Origin: Rhinopomastus cyanomelas
Taxonomy: Eukaryota > Chordata > Aves > Bucerotiformes > Rhinopomastidae
DNA: 64,000 nucleotides
Reading direction: 5' to 3'
Assembly (NCBI GenBank): GCA_013400115.1
Contig: VXBP01010394.1
Span: 124,001-188,000 of the forward strand
In this document: positions 9,186 through 20,306 of the stretch, in pieces
Position numbering within the stretch: position 1 is the stretch's first letter
How the letters are laid out: every line of letters starts with the position of its first letter
Made by a program: the position numbers and the translations under genes
The notes under the pieces: generated by a model
What the model saw: only the letters and a program-made list of their open reading frames with translations
Databases searched by the model: none
What the model was told of the DNA's origin: nothing

Positions 9186-12120
9186 TTTTCTCTGCTTTTG
9201 TAACTAGGGTCAAACCCATTAAGGATTTTTCTGTAGCTAAACCTGGTGGTTTGTACTGCAGGGTATTAGATTCCCTTCCCCAGTGTTTTATGTAGCAGAG
9301 CTTACAAAATGAAATTGGCCTATGTAATGTCATTAGGATTAACTCCTCTGACTTCAAGGTTAGTAGAACCCATAGGCTTTCACTAATTTATCTATGGTGA
9401 AAATTGGGAGTAAATCAGTTGAAAAACACTAGAACATAGTCTCACTTTTTAATATTAATGTAATTTCTTGAAGCATTCCTATGAAGCTTTACAAACATTG
9501 CCCAACAGTCACGCTATCAGCAGGTAGCATCATGGTCTTTGAAGTAGAAAGCCTACAGTTCAAAACTTGTTGCCTCTAATATTTCTGTAATACTGTCGTG
9601 GTACAAAGTAGTTGCACCGAAGTAATTGTATAGACAGTGAAGGACATTGTCCATCGTGCACAGCTGCTGTACGTGCTTGCACATCGACACCCATACACAC
9701 CCTTTACAACAGCCCTTCACTGGAAATACTTGTATTCAGTGTCAGTCTGCTCAGGGCACATGTGCAGTGATTATTTTTTGCATCCAAGTGGAGAGTATGT
9801 CCTTACTTTACGAACTTGGAGGTTACACTAAAGTTCTGCATTATTCAATGACAGGAAGAGCTTTCTCCAAATAATAATTCATCTGTCAGAAAATATTTTA
9901 CCTCCCTTTAGAAATATTCTGTAGAAAAAAGGTCCTTATAGATTACCACATGCTTCCTGCTGACTCTGTAAAGGAATCCGAGGATACACAGTAAACTTTC
10001 ATTAAGGATTTATAGTTTCCTGGCTCACATTTACTGAGGATAGATAAGAATAATCTCTTTGTTTTAACACAGCCCTATTTGCTTGTATTATTTTATCTTC
10101 CACCTTCTATGGGAGTGTTGAGTTTTTTAATGAATTAAAATGAATCAGCGTCCCTGGGGAGGACTCGGGAGCCCAAGGTAGAGTTCAGCCAGAAAATTGT
10201 TTTCTTGTATAGGACAGCACCTGGCTGACCCTTTGTTGTTTGAATGTGGCCTGAAATTCTTGGTGATTTGAGTGTAAAACCTTTGCCTGCCATTGCCCTC
10301 TGGCAATTAGCAAGTCAGCACCGAGCTTCAGATGTTTTAGTTTCAGAAAATGTGCAAGTGGGTGGTGGTGGCTGTAAATACCCTTTGTGTTGTCCCTCTG
10401 GTCAGTAAGCAGACAGGCAGCATCAAGCAGACGAGAGTGCAGAGTGACAACATTAACAGACAGAAGATGATCCCGTAAGAAATGTCTTGACTCCAAAAGT
10501 GGTTACAGCAGTGCCAGTTGCCTTACTGCACCTTCTGCACGTTCATTTAAAAGTGAGATTCAGCTGAAAGTACCCATTTTCTTCCTGCATAGTGTGAGGC
10601 AATTGTCCAGGGTATGGAGAGAATTTTTTTAGCCCAACCAGGTGAGATTTTTTCTTTTCATCCTTTTTAACTTCAAGGCTAGATATGACCTCCTAATGCC
10701 TGAAGCATATTTCACCTCTGAGCACTTCTCTGCTAGAAAGCAATTTACTGACCAACAGTAATTAACCCGAAGAGAAACACCTCCTTAGGTTTTTGTGGTG
10801 TCTCAGTAAATGAGTGGCATTAGGAACAGTCCGGAGAGGTGTCATCTATGCCATTTGGAAATAGAAGTAGGAAAAAATCAGCAGACCAAATTAAAAATTA
10901 ATATATTCAAAGGTGTCTAAGTGAAAAATCTCATTTAATCTAGCAATGGCATTTTGGATGCTTGAACTTGTGGGATATTTTTTAATGGAGTTTTATTCTT
11001 TGAAGATGCCTGTGAACATTCAGCTGAGGGTTTGGAGTGCTTTAGGTTTTATTTATGTAGTCAGTAGTAAGTTCTGTTACCATTCCTTTGTGATTCTGCC
11101 GGTGTTAGCACTAGCTGGTTGTGTCTCATAACTTTCTTCTTCTGTGTGTATGAATGGAGGAGAAGATGCTGTTACCTAGCAATGATTAGAAGCGCCCCAG
11201 AAGTGCACCGCTAACATCTAATAACATTTTCAAAGGCTCTTAAGTCCTCAGAAGAACTATCCATACTCTCTTTTGCCTGGCTTTGGGGCATACAGAAGAT
11301 CATCTTGGGAAAGCAAGAGAAATAGTGAATCAGAATGTAGAGATTTAGTGAAGCATCTTCTTATCTATGTTTTCATTACCTGTAAGGCATAGAGCCGGTG
11401 CCTCTTTCTGAGGGTGTGTCTGATGTGTCGTCTAGTCTATTGGCTTTTATTCTTGTAGCTGAAAATCTCCTCTGGTGCACAAGCAGGGTGCCTGATGGTA
11501 ATACTGGAAATAACAGATCTTTTAAATGACTTGTCCCCTTTGTGATAGAGAGCATAAGAGGAAAATGGTGATGGGAAGGAAGAAAGAAATTCAAATTTCA
11601 CTCAGTGGTTTTTACTACCTGAGAACCCTGTCCCAAGCTATTTATAAAACATTAGGTTCACGTTACACAGCTGAAGGAATTCATCAAGTGTTAAAGCTGT
11701 GACTAAAACCAGCCAGTTAGGGTTTTTCCCTTTGGTGCTCAGGAGAAATGGGGGTTGAGGGACTTGACGATGAAACATTGCGAGGTCTCTGCAGCAGCAT
11801 AGCTAAGAATTGGTATTTTAAATGAGGCGGAAGGGAATTAAATCCTAACGCAAACTACAGTGCCATTACCCAAGTAAAATGTATGCAATGTATTACTCTG
11901 GGAGAGCTCCTTACTTCTTGCCCCCTGCCTCATCCATGAGTCCTGCAGTTTTGCAAAGGTGAACTCAGAAAAGCTGAGAAAGATGGTAGGAAAAAGCCAG
12001 AGCTGGAAACTCTGAAGAAAGGCCTTTCAAAGGAGATCATATTAGTTCTCAAGGCCACACATCTCAGGAATTTCCATAACACTAAAAACATTTACAATGT
12101 GCAGCCTATGCATAACTAGC
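9186..12120. other. non-coding sequence, no gene seen
   Basis: Unique AT-rich DNA. Short frames occur on both strands (for example 10185-10496 minus, 103 codons) without any domain or splice context that I can support. Confidence 0.5.
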
Positions 12121-12425
12121 TCTTGCAGCCTGTAAAACTCCGCGTGTTTTTCCAGGGGAGCCTGGAGCGCGCTCCTGCAGGTATCCCTGCTTGCCTTTGT
12201 ACAGCACCTGGGATGCTGCGCTGCGGACATGCTGGCAGTGCAGTGCTGGGTAACGTCCTGGAGCGCTGCTCCCCGCCCGCGGGGGCACAGACTTGGCAGC
12301 ATTCTGCTGTGAGGTGTCATGGATTAGCGAGGTATGAAACCGCGCCTGGCGTTGGCGTGTGCACGCACACCTCTGTGCTTCACTGAAACGCACACGCGCT
12401 TCTGAGGCTGGTCACGGCCACGTTG
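12121..12425. promoter_or_regulatory. CpG-island-like segment
   Basis: By hand count, 12121-12420 holds about 185 G+C of 300 bases (about 62%) and 21 CpG dinucleotides, giving an observed/expected ratio of about 0.75. The surroundings are AT-rich and CpG-poor. It includes CpG clusters at 'gagcgcgctc' (12165-12174), 'ccccgcccgcggggg' (about 12271-12285) and 'cgcacacgcgct'. Frames are open on both strands, as expected where stop codons are rare. A splice-donor-like 'gcgaggtatga' sits at 12327-12337. It could be a small promoter or first exon of an unannotated transcript, an orphan CpG island, or a GC-biased repair tract. No TATA box or initiator is assigned. Confidence 0.5.
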
Positions 12426-12555
12426 TCCAAGGGCACTGTTACAGGCAGGGCTTTTTCCCTTTTGCTTTAAAGCATGGCTACTTCTGGAGAACTGAAGAAT
12501 GTGCTTAGTCAAAAAAACCCACTATTTTTTTTCAAATAGCTGAGGCATCTAAGTG

Positions 12556-12979
12556 AGATGATCCAAGTGCTGGAGCAGCTTTGCTGTGAGGATAGGCTGA
12601 GGGAGCTGGGGTTACTCAGCCTAGAGAAGAGAAGAATCGGAGGTACATTAGAGATGCCTTCCAATTCCTGAAGGGAATCTACAGCAAGGCTGGAGAGGGA
12701 CTTCTCCGAAGGGGTCTACGACAGGACAAGGGAAGATGGTTTGAAACTGAAAGAGAGAAGGTTCAGGCTAGATCTTAGAAAGAAGTTCTTCAGCGCCAGG
12801 ATGAAGAGACTCTGGAATTGATTGCCCAGAGAAGTTGTGGCTGCCCTCTCTCTGGAGATGTTCAAAGCCAGGCTGGATGAGGCCTTGAGCAACCAAGTCT
12901 GGTTGAGAGGTGGCAGGGGGTTGGAGTAGAGCTCTGAAGTCCCTTCCAATTTGATCCAGTCTGGGATCCTGTGATACTG
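12556..12979 (+). mobile_element. CR1 fragment, plus strand
   Basis: 'atgatccaagtgctggagca', 'ggctgagggagctggggtta', 'ggttcaggctagatcttaga', 'aagttcttcagcgccaggat' and 'ttgcccagagaagttgtggc' lead to a terminal 'tgggatcctgtgatactgg'. This is a 5'-truncated CR1 3' end of about 420 bp, in the same clade as 8955-9185. The ORF2 C-terminal frame is interrupted. Confidence 0.93.
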
Positions 12980-15276
12980 GTAGTAAATGTGATAATAAAT
13001 GATTCCTTCCTGCACTCATTTTTCTGTGAATGAATCGAAGGCAGGAAATATTTGAGGTGAATATTTTCTAGGTTTGAAGGACTCACATCCTGATTTCAAG
13101 TGGACTGTGCCCCTCTACTTTCAATGATAATGGTAGTGTCAGCTGCCCAGGAGATCTGAATGTCTGGCCTGCAGTGTTGTAAAGGTCAGGCTAGGATTCA
13201 CTGACATAACCAGTAACATACCCTGCAATCTTGTTTCCAGGGCTCTATTTAACTTTGTGACAAAGGCATTCTACTCCTGTCACTCCTTACTCCCAGCTGA
13301 GTGGATCCTTCCCTCCAGTAGTTCTGCCAGACAACTCCTGCCTTTCCACAAATGTCACATAACTAGTTCCTACCCTTTAGAAATGCTTCCTCTCCTTCAT
13401 CAGTGCTATCAGCAGATTTTCACTTCAGTCATTGTGTAGGACAGAGCTGTCACAATTTAGATGGCCCTTTCAGGATGTCTTTAATATGTGCCTGTGCTCC
13501 AGATCTGCACTTCCTTGCTGTGCCTGTTCTTGTCTGTAGAACGCTCAGCACTTCCCCTGGAAGGTTCCAGCCAAACCAGAACATGGCAGTGAAGGCAAGA
13601 TGCATAAGATACCATGTTTTCTACTGTCTGGCCCCAATTCCTCTTTCTCCACTTGAGAAAAACCACCGTGAGTGAATAAACCAAAGGGCATAGCCCCATG
13701 TCATACACTTACTGTTTGAGAACGGCAGAAGTGATCCTTCATTAGCACAGGCTGGTGTGGTAGTTGCAGAATGATCCACCCATGGTTTTTGTTTGGTGGA
13801 AATAGGCAGGATTATGGTTAAATGGATAAGTAACTGCTCACCTTTGGATTAACAGACCAAGGCACTGTCCTTGGAAACACATCAGATTACATGAGTAGCT
13901 CCAGAGGAAAAGCACCATCTATTCAACTGAACAAAACACAGCGGTCAGAATGTTTTTTAGGTTTATACCCTGCAGTTGCTTAAATGCTTTGTATTGAGCT
14001 TGAACTCCACAGATTCCAAACAGAGCAGTGATTCAAGTTTAGTAACATGAAAAGAGGTTTATGAGGTTGAGTAGAAGGAAGCATTTCCAAATTGTGATAG
14101 GAAGCCTTATATAGTGACTTTTGAGACCATTCTCAAAAAATGATTTGTAATACCAGATTGATAGACAGATACAACTTCCTCTTTTCCCCTGAGTAACACC
14201 CTTCAGAAATACAAGGGCAGTCAGTTGTTTCAGTGATTATGTCTCACAAACTGCTTAAAGGCTCCAGAATGACTTTGTATTAGGAAAAATAACAGTCATG
14301 CATGGGTAGGTTATGCCTGTTCACAGAGCTTGTTTTGGTTTGCTCATATTGATAGCTTCATTAGCTTTGCTGTTGAAAATAATTTGCCTACAGCACATGC
14401 TAATCTGAATGACTGTGGAAGTCAAGTCTCGAGAGGATGGAGACTGCTGAAAGCATTGAGTCAGTTCACAGCATTGAGGTAAAGTCCATTTACGTGTTGT
14501 TCAGAATGTGAAAAGTGTTCTGAAAAGAGCATTTCATAAATTGGAAGACCTCACTGTAATGATATTTTAGGTGACTGTGTGATCACATGAGTTTTAATTC
14601 GGCAACTCTTAATATTTTCAAAATGTAATTCTTAATTCTCAGTCTCTGGGGGTTTAATTGCAAAAGTATATCTTTCACATGGGTTTTTTTATTCCCCCCA
14701 GTGATTTTAGAGAGATACTTAATCCAGTGTCCACAGGAACTCCTGATTTGCAACGTCTCCTGTACTAAAATTAATTAAGAACACAATAATTTTGAGTTTT
14801 CCCATCCTCTAATGAATTTTTCAGTGGAAATAGAAGGTAAAAGTGGCTGATGTTCCATCGCCTTTCCTTTTGGTACACAGGAGTGCTAAGAAATTCTAGG
14901 GCATGTAAAACTGGTATCTACAGTTCCATTTTAGCCTGGAATTTCTTTATGTGAGATGAATTAAAAACATTGCCTAGGAATTATCATGCCGTCTGATTTG
15001 AATCGAAGTAGTCCCACAGGCAGTTAAAAGTGTGCTGGAAACAGAAAGGGAGATAAATCTTGATTAAGGAAAAATCCGCTACCTGATCCTGCCTTTCAGT
15101 GTGCTTAAGAGATATGTTCATCATGAGCATAGTCTTGCTCCTGATTTTGTCCTGTGGTTTATTTTTCAATTCCTAAAGCTATTCCAGATGCTAGAAGTGT
15201 CAAACAGGCTAAGCTGTGATTCCAGTCGACTTAAATTCACATTATTGATTTAAGGGGTCAGTAGCACCATAAAAAT

Positions 15277-15294
15277 ACATTAAATATTTAATGT
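15277..15294. repeat. perfect 18-bp AT-rich palindrome
   Basis: 'acattaaatatttaatgt' is its own exact reverse complement. It is flanked by AT-rich DNA with no gene nearby. Confidence 0.9.
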
Positions 15295-16254
15295 GTGAAC
15301 TGACATATAAAGTCTTTGAGTGACATTATTTTGGTGATGGGCAGGTGTTTACCATGGTTTGAATCACAAATCCATCCTTTTCTAAGTTAGGGTAGGTAGA
15401 AGTGCCTGGGAATGTTAGTTTTAAAAGGTAAATTGGACAGGAGAATGGTCAGATTGTCAGAAAGGGCTGGCACATCTTGTTGCAGGGATCTGGACGCTGA
15501 GAACCAGTGTGTCACCCAAACATTGCTGCTTTTTCAATCAGGTTTTGAGGCTTGTGTTTGAGAGAAAGTAAAACATGACTTGGAAGATGACACTCAGGAA
15601 ACTAGGCTGACCATAGTACAGGCATCACTGGTTGCTCAGTCTTCTGTGGAAAATGTTTTTTTAGCATTGTGTGCAGTCCTTTTGCTGCCAGGTACATTTC
15701 ACCAACGATTCCTCTCTTTCGCTTGTCTTTGCGATGGGATTTTTCGCCCAGTTTATGTGTTGTCAGATGTAAGGCTGTTGTCAGATTAGAGCAAGGCCAC
15801 CTGCTCTAATGTTGAGTTTAAGACCTCAGTTAGGTACAAAAATAAAGTACAAAATAAACCAACTATTCATTTAGGGAAAGAAAAAAGTCTGGTATCAATC
15901 ATTATTTTGAGACTAAAAAATAAATGAATACGCTTTTTGTGAGCGGTCAATGAATTTAAAGCCCCTGCATATAGATTATCCATCTGAGATTAGCTCATCT
16001 TAGATGAGTTGGAGGCACTGAAGTAAAGGCCTTTGTGTAAGGCATCCACTGGCATGGCCATGGCAGAACAGAGCTCCAGATGTGAGTATCTCTAGCTGTG
16101 TGCAAATGTTTTTGAAAAGCTATAGTAATGTAAGTGGTAGAAGTATTTTGACATTACCACTACTGAGGACTTGGTTCTTTTTGATTGCATCCCCTGCCTC
16201 TCTGCCCCCAAAAGCTTCAGTTAGAATAAAACAAATGTCTTGAGCTGTAGAATA

Positions 16255-16300
16255 TAGAATCATAAAACTGTGATGGTTGAAGACCAGCCCTCCCCCAACG
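16255..16300 (-). mobile_element. possible CR1 3'-tail relic
   Basis: 'tagaatcataaaactgtgat' followed by 'ggttgaagacc' and 'ccccaacgccac' resembles the extreme 3' end of a minus-strand CR1. The match covers fewer than 50 bp and is imperfect. Confidence 0.35.
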
Positions 16301-17895
16301 CCACACACAGTTTTAATTAAGTCACCGCATTGTTTCCAGATGAGGGAAAAGATTTCTCATTTAGAAACTTAGAATGATCTCTGTTTCATGTTCAAAAAGT
16401 ACAACCTAACTTGAACAGAATCACTGGAAAGTTGCACACTGGCACCTGCATCATAGTTGCACATGCTCTGCCAAGCCTCAAACGACAATGTTTCTGTCTG
16501 AATTTTGTTTGGAGAAGCTTGATTTCTGAAGTCTGAACCTAACCTTTCAGTTTTAATGACATTCTGACCTCCTAAAAGCAATGCTTTGTCACGGAAAAAG
16601 CCTGTCTGCCACCAGCAAGGTGCTCTCTTGCTTTCCGGACCAGTGTAAGAGGTTTTAGGAGCCCTGAGTCTTAAAATGTAAAGTAGGAAGCTGCCTGATC
16701 CAGTGCAGTGCCCTGTGGTGGGATTCGGAAAACCTGCTCACAGCCTCGCTGGTGTTCAGCTTTGTGGTCACAGGCAAAAATCTGTTACTAATAATTTTAC
16801 ATCATTACCTCCTACTCCGCTGTCAATCACTGCAGTGCTGAGCATCATCTCTTTGCCTTACCCATATTTTACTTGGCACCTCTGCTGTAGTTGTAATGCA
16901 GATTGTGACTGCTGGCAACAAACGCTGAGCGTGAAACACCGAAAGGCACCGCAAAGCTGCGGCTTTTCCGTTGGAACGCAGGGAGATACCTGAAAGCAAG
17001 GATTTGCTTCAGTGAAGAGCTCGGGGCAGACCTCACACTGCCGTAGAGTGTTTTTAAATAAAACGCTAAGTTTGTTTGGGGTTTTTGCACCAAAGCAGTA
17101 AATCCTTTTTTTATTAGAAACTAAGGAAAAAGTTATGTCAACTTTAGCTTTACAGCCTTTAATTTTTGTCTTTCGTTAACCTTTGAAGGTGACTAAACTT
17201 CAACTGCGTGTAAGGTAGTGTGACAGGTGCTTATTCATCAGGAGCAATACAATAGCAAAGCCCCTCATTCAGTGTTAGGACTGTGATAGGTGCAGAAAGG
17301 TGTCTGTTACGTTCAGGTTAAAGGGGAGGCACCTGGAGTGTGTACACCTCCCTGAAATGGAGGTTTTGGGTTGGTGATGGTGTGCTGAACTGACTTCTTC
17401 TGCTGTGACCAGTTACAATAAAAGCTCTAAGTAAAACATTTCGTAAGTAGATTGTTTTTGTATGAATAGCACAGTTTTACCCTTTGGCTCCTTGGCTGTG
17501 TTGCAGCTAAAGGAGCACAGGAGATATTTTGGAAAATGACAAATATTTCCTGAGTCAAAATGAGATGTGTTTGGGAATGTACAGGAAGACAGACTAAATC
17601 TCTTGTTTCCAGCAGACTGTCAGCTGGATTGAGTAATAAATTCTTCAGTCAACAGTAGTTCCGTGAATGCTGGGAACAGAAATTTTAGTCTTGTACAGAG
17701 AGTCAAGAGTTGAGACTTGTAAGTGAACTGAAAGGACTATGATTCATTAAAATCGGAGTGAAGTAGAGGTCCACAGGTGAGAACAATATCCTCTTGTCAT
17801 GTGCCGTTTCAGCACAACACAGTCATTCATCATGCTGCTCCTTGCTGTAACCCGTGTGTCGGAGCTCTGTTTACCTTCCAGGCATCTTTTGGCCT

Positions 17896-17921
17896 TTTTT
17901 CCTCCTTCCCCCCTCCCCCTG
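17896..17921 (+). repeat. polypyrimidine tract
   Basis: This is an almost pure T/C run ('ttttttcctccttccccc' and onward), with a purine-rich complement. It is low-complexity sequence. Confidence 0.7.
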
Positions 17922-19280
17922 CCATAGCAATGCAATTTTGCTCAGGTATTTGCTTCTACTTTTCTTGTTGGATCTTCCATAAATCTTTATCTGTTTGGTC
18001 AATTACAAGTCATTACTAAATAATGCATTTCAGGCTTCAGTGATGGTGGTGGTGTAAAATCTGTGTATGCTGTCTTCTATCTTGAAGCTTCTGTTCTGGC
18101 TGGCAAAGTGGTGTCAGCGGGCCACTGGGGCTAGAGGATGAGCCACACTGCAGTAATGTTGACAGGACTGGCCAGCTGCTAGCTTGCCCCAAAGGTTTGG
18201 ATTTATCTGTGTTTCTGGTGCAGCCCAGGTGCTCAGCCAGTAGAATGAGCACACTGTGTATCTTTTTACTCTTTATTTCACCTCTCCTGTCCTGTTCACA
18301 CATAGAAAAAAATCTTTTCCTGCCTCTTGTTGAAGTGGCAGGTTCTCTTAAAGCAAAATTTATTGTGGTTTTGCAGGCACAAGGGGAAAGGAGCTTCCTG
18401 GTGCTGCTGTCAGAAGTTTTCTTCCAAGTGCACACCTCACCAGTTTGTGTGACCTAATGGCAAGAAAAAAACATTACTCTTCTTAAAGACTGACTTTTAA
18501 TTAGCTTTATCTTGGATTCCCATTGACTTCCTCTGTATGAGTAGTACTCCATTTGCTCATTACTATGATTTAAAAGCAGCTAATTGCAATCATAGCTAAA
18601 TAATTGCATTCAGGTATTTCAACATATTTTGATTCTTGTATTAGCAATTTCCCAACAACACATCTCAATCGTGTCTCATTTATAGCCTCTTTACAAATGA
18701 AGTGGTAGTAGATCTTTCTCTCTATAAAACAAAAGTGAAAAGCAATAATGTCATCTGTGAAGAATAAAAGTGTAACAGCGTGGAAAATGATGTCATGAGC
18801 ATGACATTTGTTCTTAACTGTGTCTGAATGAGAACATAACTACCTTCTACACCAGTTGCTATCTTCAGATTTATTGGAATGAGAGCTGGTCATCAGGTTG
18901 GTAACAGCACAAACTCCTTTCCTGCTCGGTGGAAAAGACAAGTTGGAGGTTGCACAGATGGTTTTTGTTGATGTGGGGAGGAAACCTATGCTTCACATAA
19001 GTCATAGGAGTAAGAGAAAGGGTATCATCTCAGTTGTGGAAGAGCTGTTCCTGGAGCCTCCTCACCCACCTGCTACTGCTCGTAGAGTGTGTGTGTGTAT
19101 GCTCGAGGGCAGACCTGCACCTGAGGGCTGAGAATGGGGATCTTAATCTCTTGGTCTGCAGACTCTCTGAGAATAATTTCCTGGTGAGATTTTGAAGTTT
19201 CAGGGTCTGGCTGGTTGGAAATTTGGTGGTGGTTACTTGAGGTTAATAAACCTCTCCCTATTTCAGCATCCCTGATAAGG

Positions 19281-19623
19281 ATCATAGAATCATTAGGGAT
19301 TGGAAGGAACCTCAAAAGATCATCTAGTCCAGTCCCCCGCCACAGCAGGATCACCTAGACCAAGTTGCACAGGAACATATCCAGGCAGGTTTTAAATGTC
19401 TCCAGAGAAGAAGACGTCACACCCCCCCTGGGCAGCCTGTTCCAGTGCTCTGTCACCCTCACTGTGAAGAAGTTCCTTCTGATATTTTTATGGAACCTCC
19501 TATGTTCCAGCTTGCATCCATTGTCCCTTGTCCTATCACCAGACGACATTGAGAAAAGTCTGGTTCTATCCACCTGACACCCACCCCGCACATATTTATA
19601 GACATTAATGAGGTCACCTCTCA
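19281..19623 (-). mobile_element. CR1 fragment, minus strand ('caatccctaatg' family)
   Basis: The left edge, 'atcatagaatcattaggg', is a clean CR1 3' terminus read backwards. It is followed by 'attggaaggaacctcaaaag', 'gttgcacaggaacat' and, at the right end, 'gacattaatgaggtcacctc', where it is truncated. Its terminal sequence and coding remnant match the elements at 8.5 kb and 46.2 kb, so the three belong to one subfamily. Confidence 0.95.
19355..19591 (-). pseudogene. CR1 ORF2 C-terminal remnant
   Basis: On the minus strand, 78 codons remain open, reading RLFSMSSGDRTRDNG, then VTEHWNRLPRGGV, then a terminal FLCNLV and a stop. This is the typical ORF2 C-terminus. All catalytic domains are missing because the element is truncated at 19623. 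It is a fragment, not a gene. Confidence 0.88.
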
Positions 19624-20114
19624 GGAAAGTGCTTAGATGGATGTTGAGTGCTGGTGCTATTTAATTTAAGTGTGTGTTGCTTTATGAAGATAGATGTGAA
19701 AGTGATTTAAAATAGACTCAAGTCTATTCTGTCTTCTCTGTCATTTTTGTATGGGAGGGTTTCCAACATGGGTATACGGCGAAAACTCAGGCGGCTTAAC
19801 TTGGAAAAACCCAGATCACTGCAAGCTGTGATTTGGCTGAGCTGGTATAAAACCTGTAACATTAAATATACATTTGGAGCACCAGTTGTGTAATATTAAT
19901 GTATTTGGGGATTGCGCTTGTGGAAAGCTTTATATATGTGAATGGAATAATTCCTTGGGGGGATGTAAGGTAGGCTCATAAATCTAAACCAAACCACTTC
20001 TGGGTTGCAAATGTGTCTTCAGATAATTGTCTGTTTATGCAGAAAGAAGAGCTGTGGCAACGGGGAGGCAGTGAGTATCCCAACACTGTACTGAAAATCA
20101 CTTAGGCGTCTGTA

Positions 20115-20212
20115 AAAATTTTACAGATGACAGAGGGAGAGCAAAGGTTTATAAAGTGACTTGTCTCCTGAGTCACTAGAATTAGGCTGCACCTGCAGCC
20201 CCATGCCCCTGT
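20115..20212 (-). repeat. MIR-like SINE relic, minus strand
   Basis: 'attttacagatgacagaggg', then 'ataaagtgacttgtctcctg' and 'agtcactagaattaggctg' follow the order of the reverse complement of the MIR core: the ttttacagatgagg, taagtgacttgcccaaggtca and tagta blocks. MIR/CORE-SINEs spread before the amniote radiation and survive in birds as rare relics. The identification is by recall of the consensus, not by alignment. Confidence 0.55.
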
Positions 20213-20225
20213 TGTCACCCCAACC

Positions 20226-20306
20226 TGCCATGGAATGCCTTGGTGCTCCAGTGGGAGTGTCGAGATCTTCAACCTTCCAACCCCAGCCTACCAAATAGTG
20301 ATTTAC
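20226..20306 (+). mobile_element. possible CR1 3'-tail relic
   Basis: 'gctccagtgggagtgtcgag', 'atcttcaaccttccaacccc' and 'aatagtgattt' resemble the last bases of a plus-strand CR1 (gatctt...ccttccaaccc...tgatt). It is short and diverged, so uncertain. Confidence 0.35.

Larger units (their letters stand above)
12980..19280. other. non-coding sequence, no gene seen
   Basis: Unique AT-rich DNA with a perfect 18-bp palindrome at 15277-15294, a possible CR1 tail relic at 16255-16300, a polypyrimidine tract at 17896-17921 and a paired TAATTGCA element at 18581-18608. The longest frame, 18037-18435 minus (132 codons), shows no domain and ends in a histidine run made by a 'gatggtggtggtg' simple sequence, so it is not called. 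Confidence 0.5.

Noticed and set aside
18037..18056. Histidine-run C-terminus of a minus-strand frame
   Set aside because: Produced by a short 'gatggtggtggtg' simple sequence, not a metal-binding domain.
19087..19098. (GT)6 microsatellite
   Set aside because: Too short to be informative.
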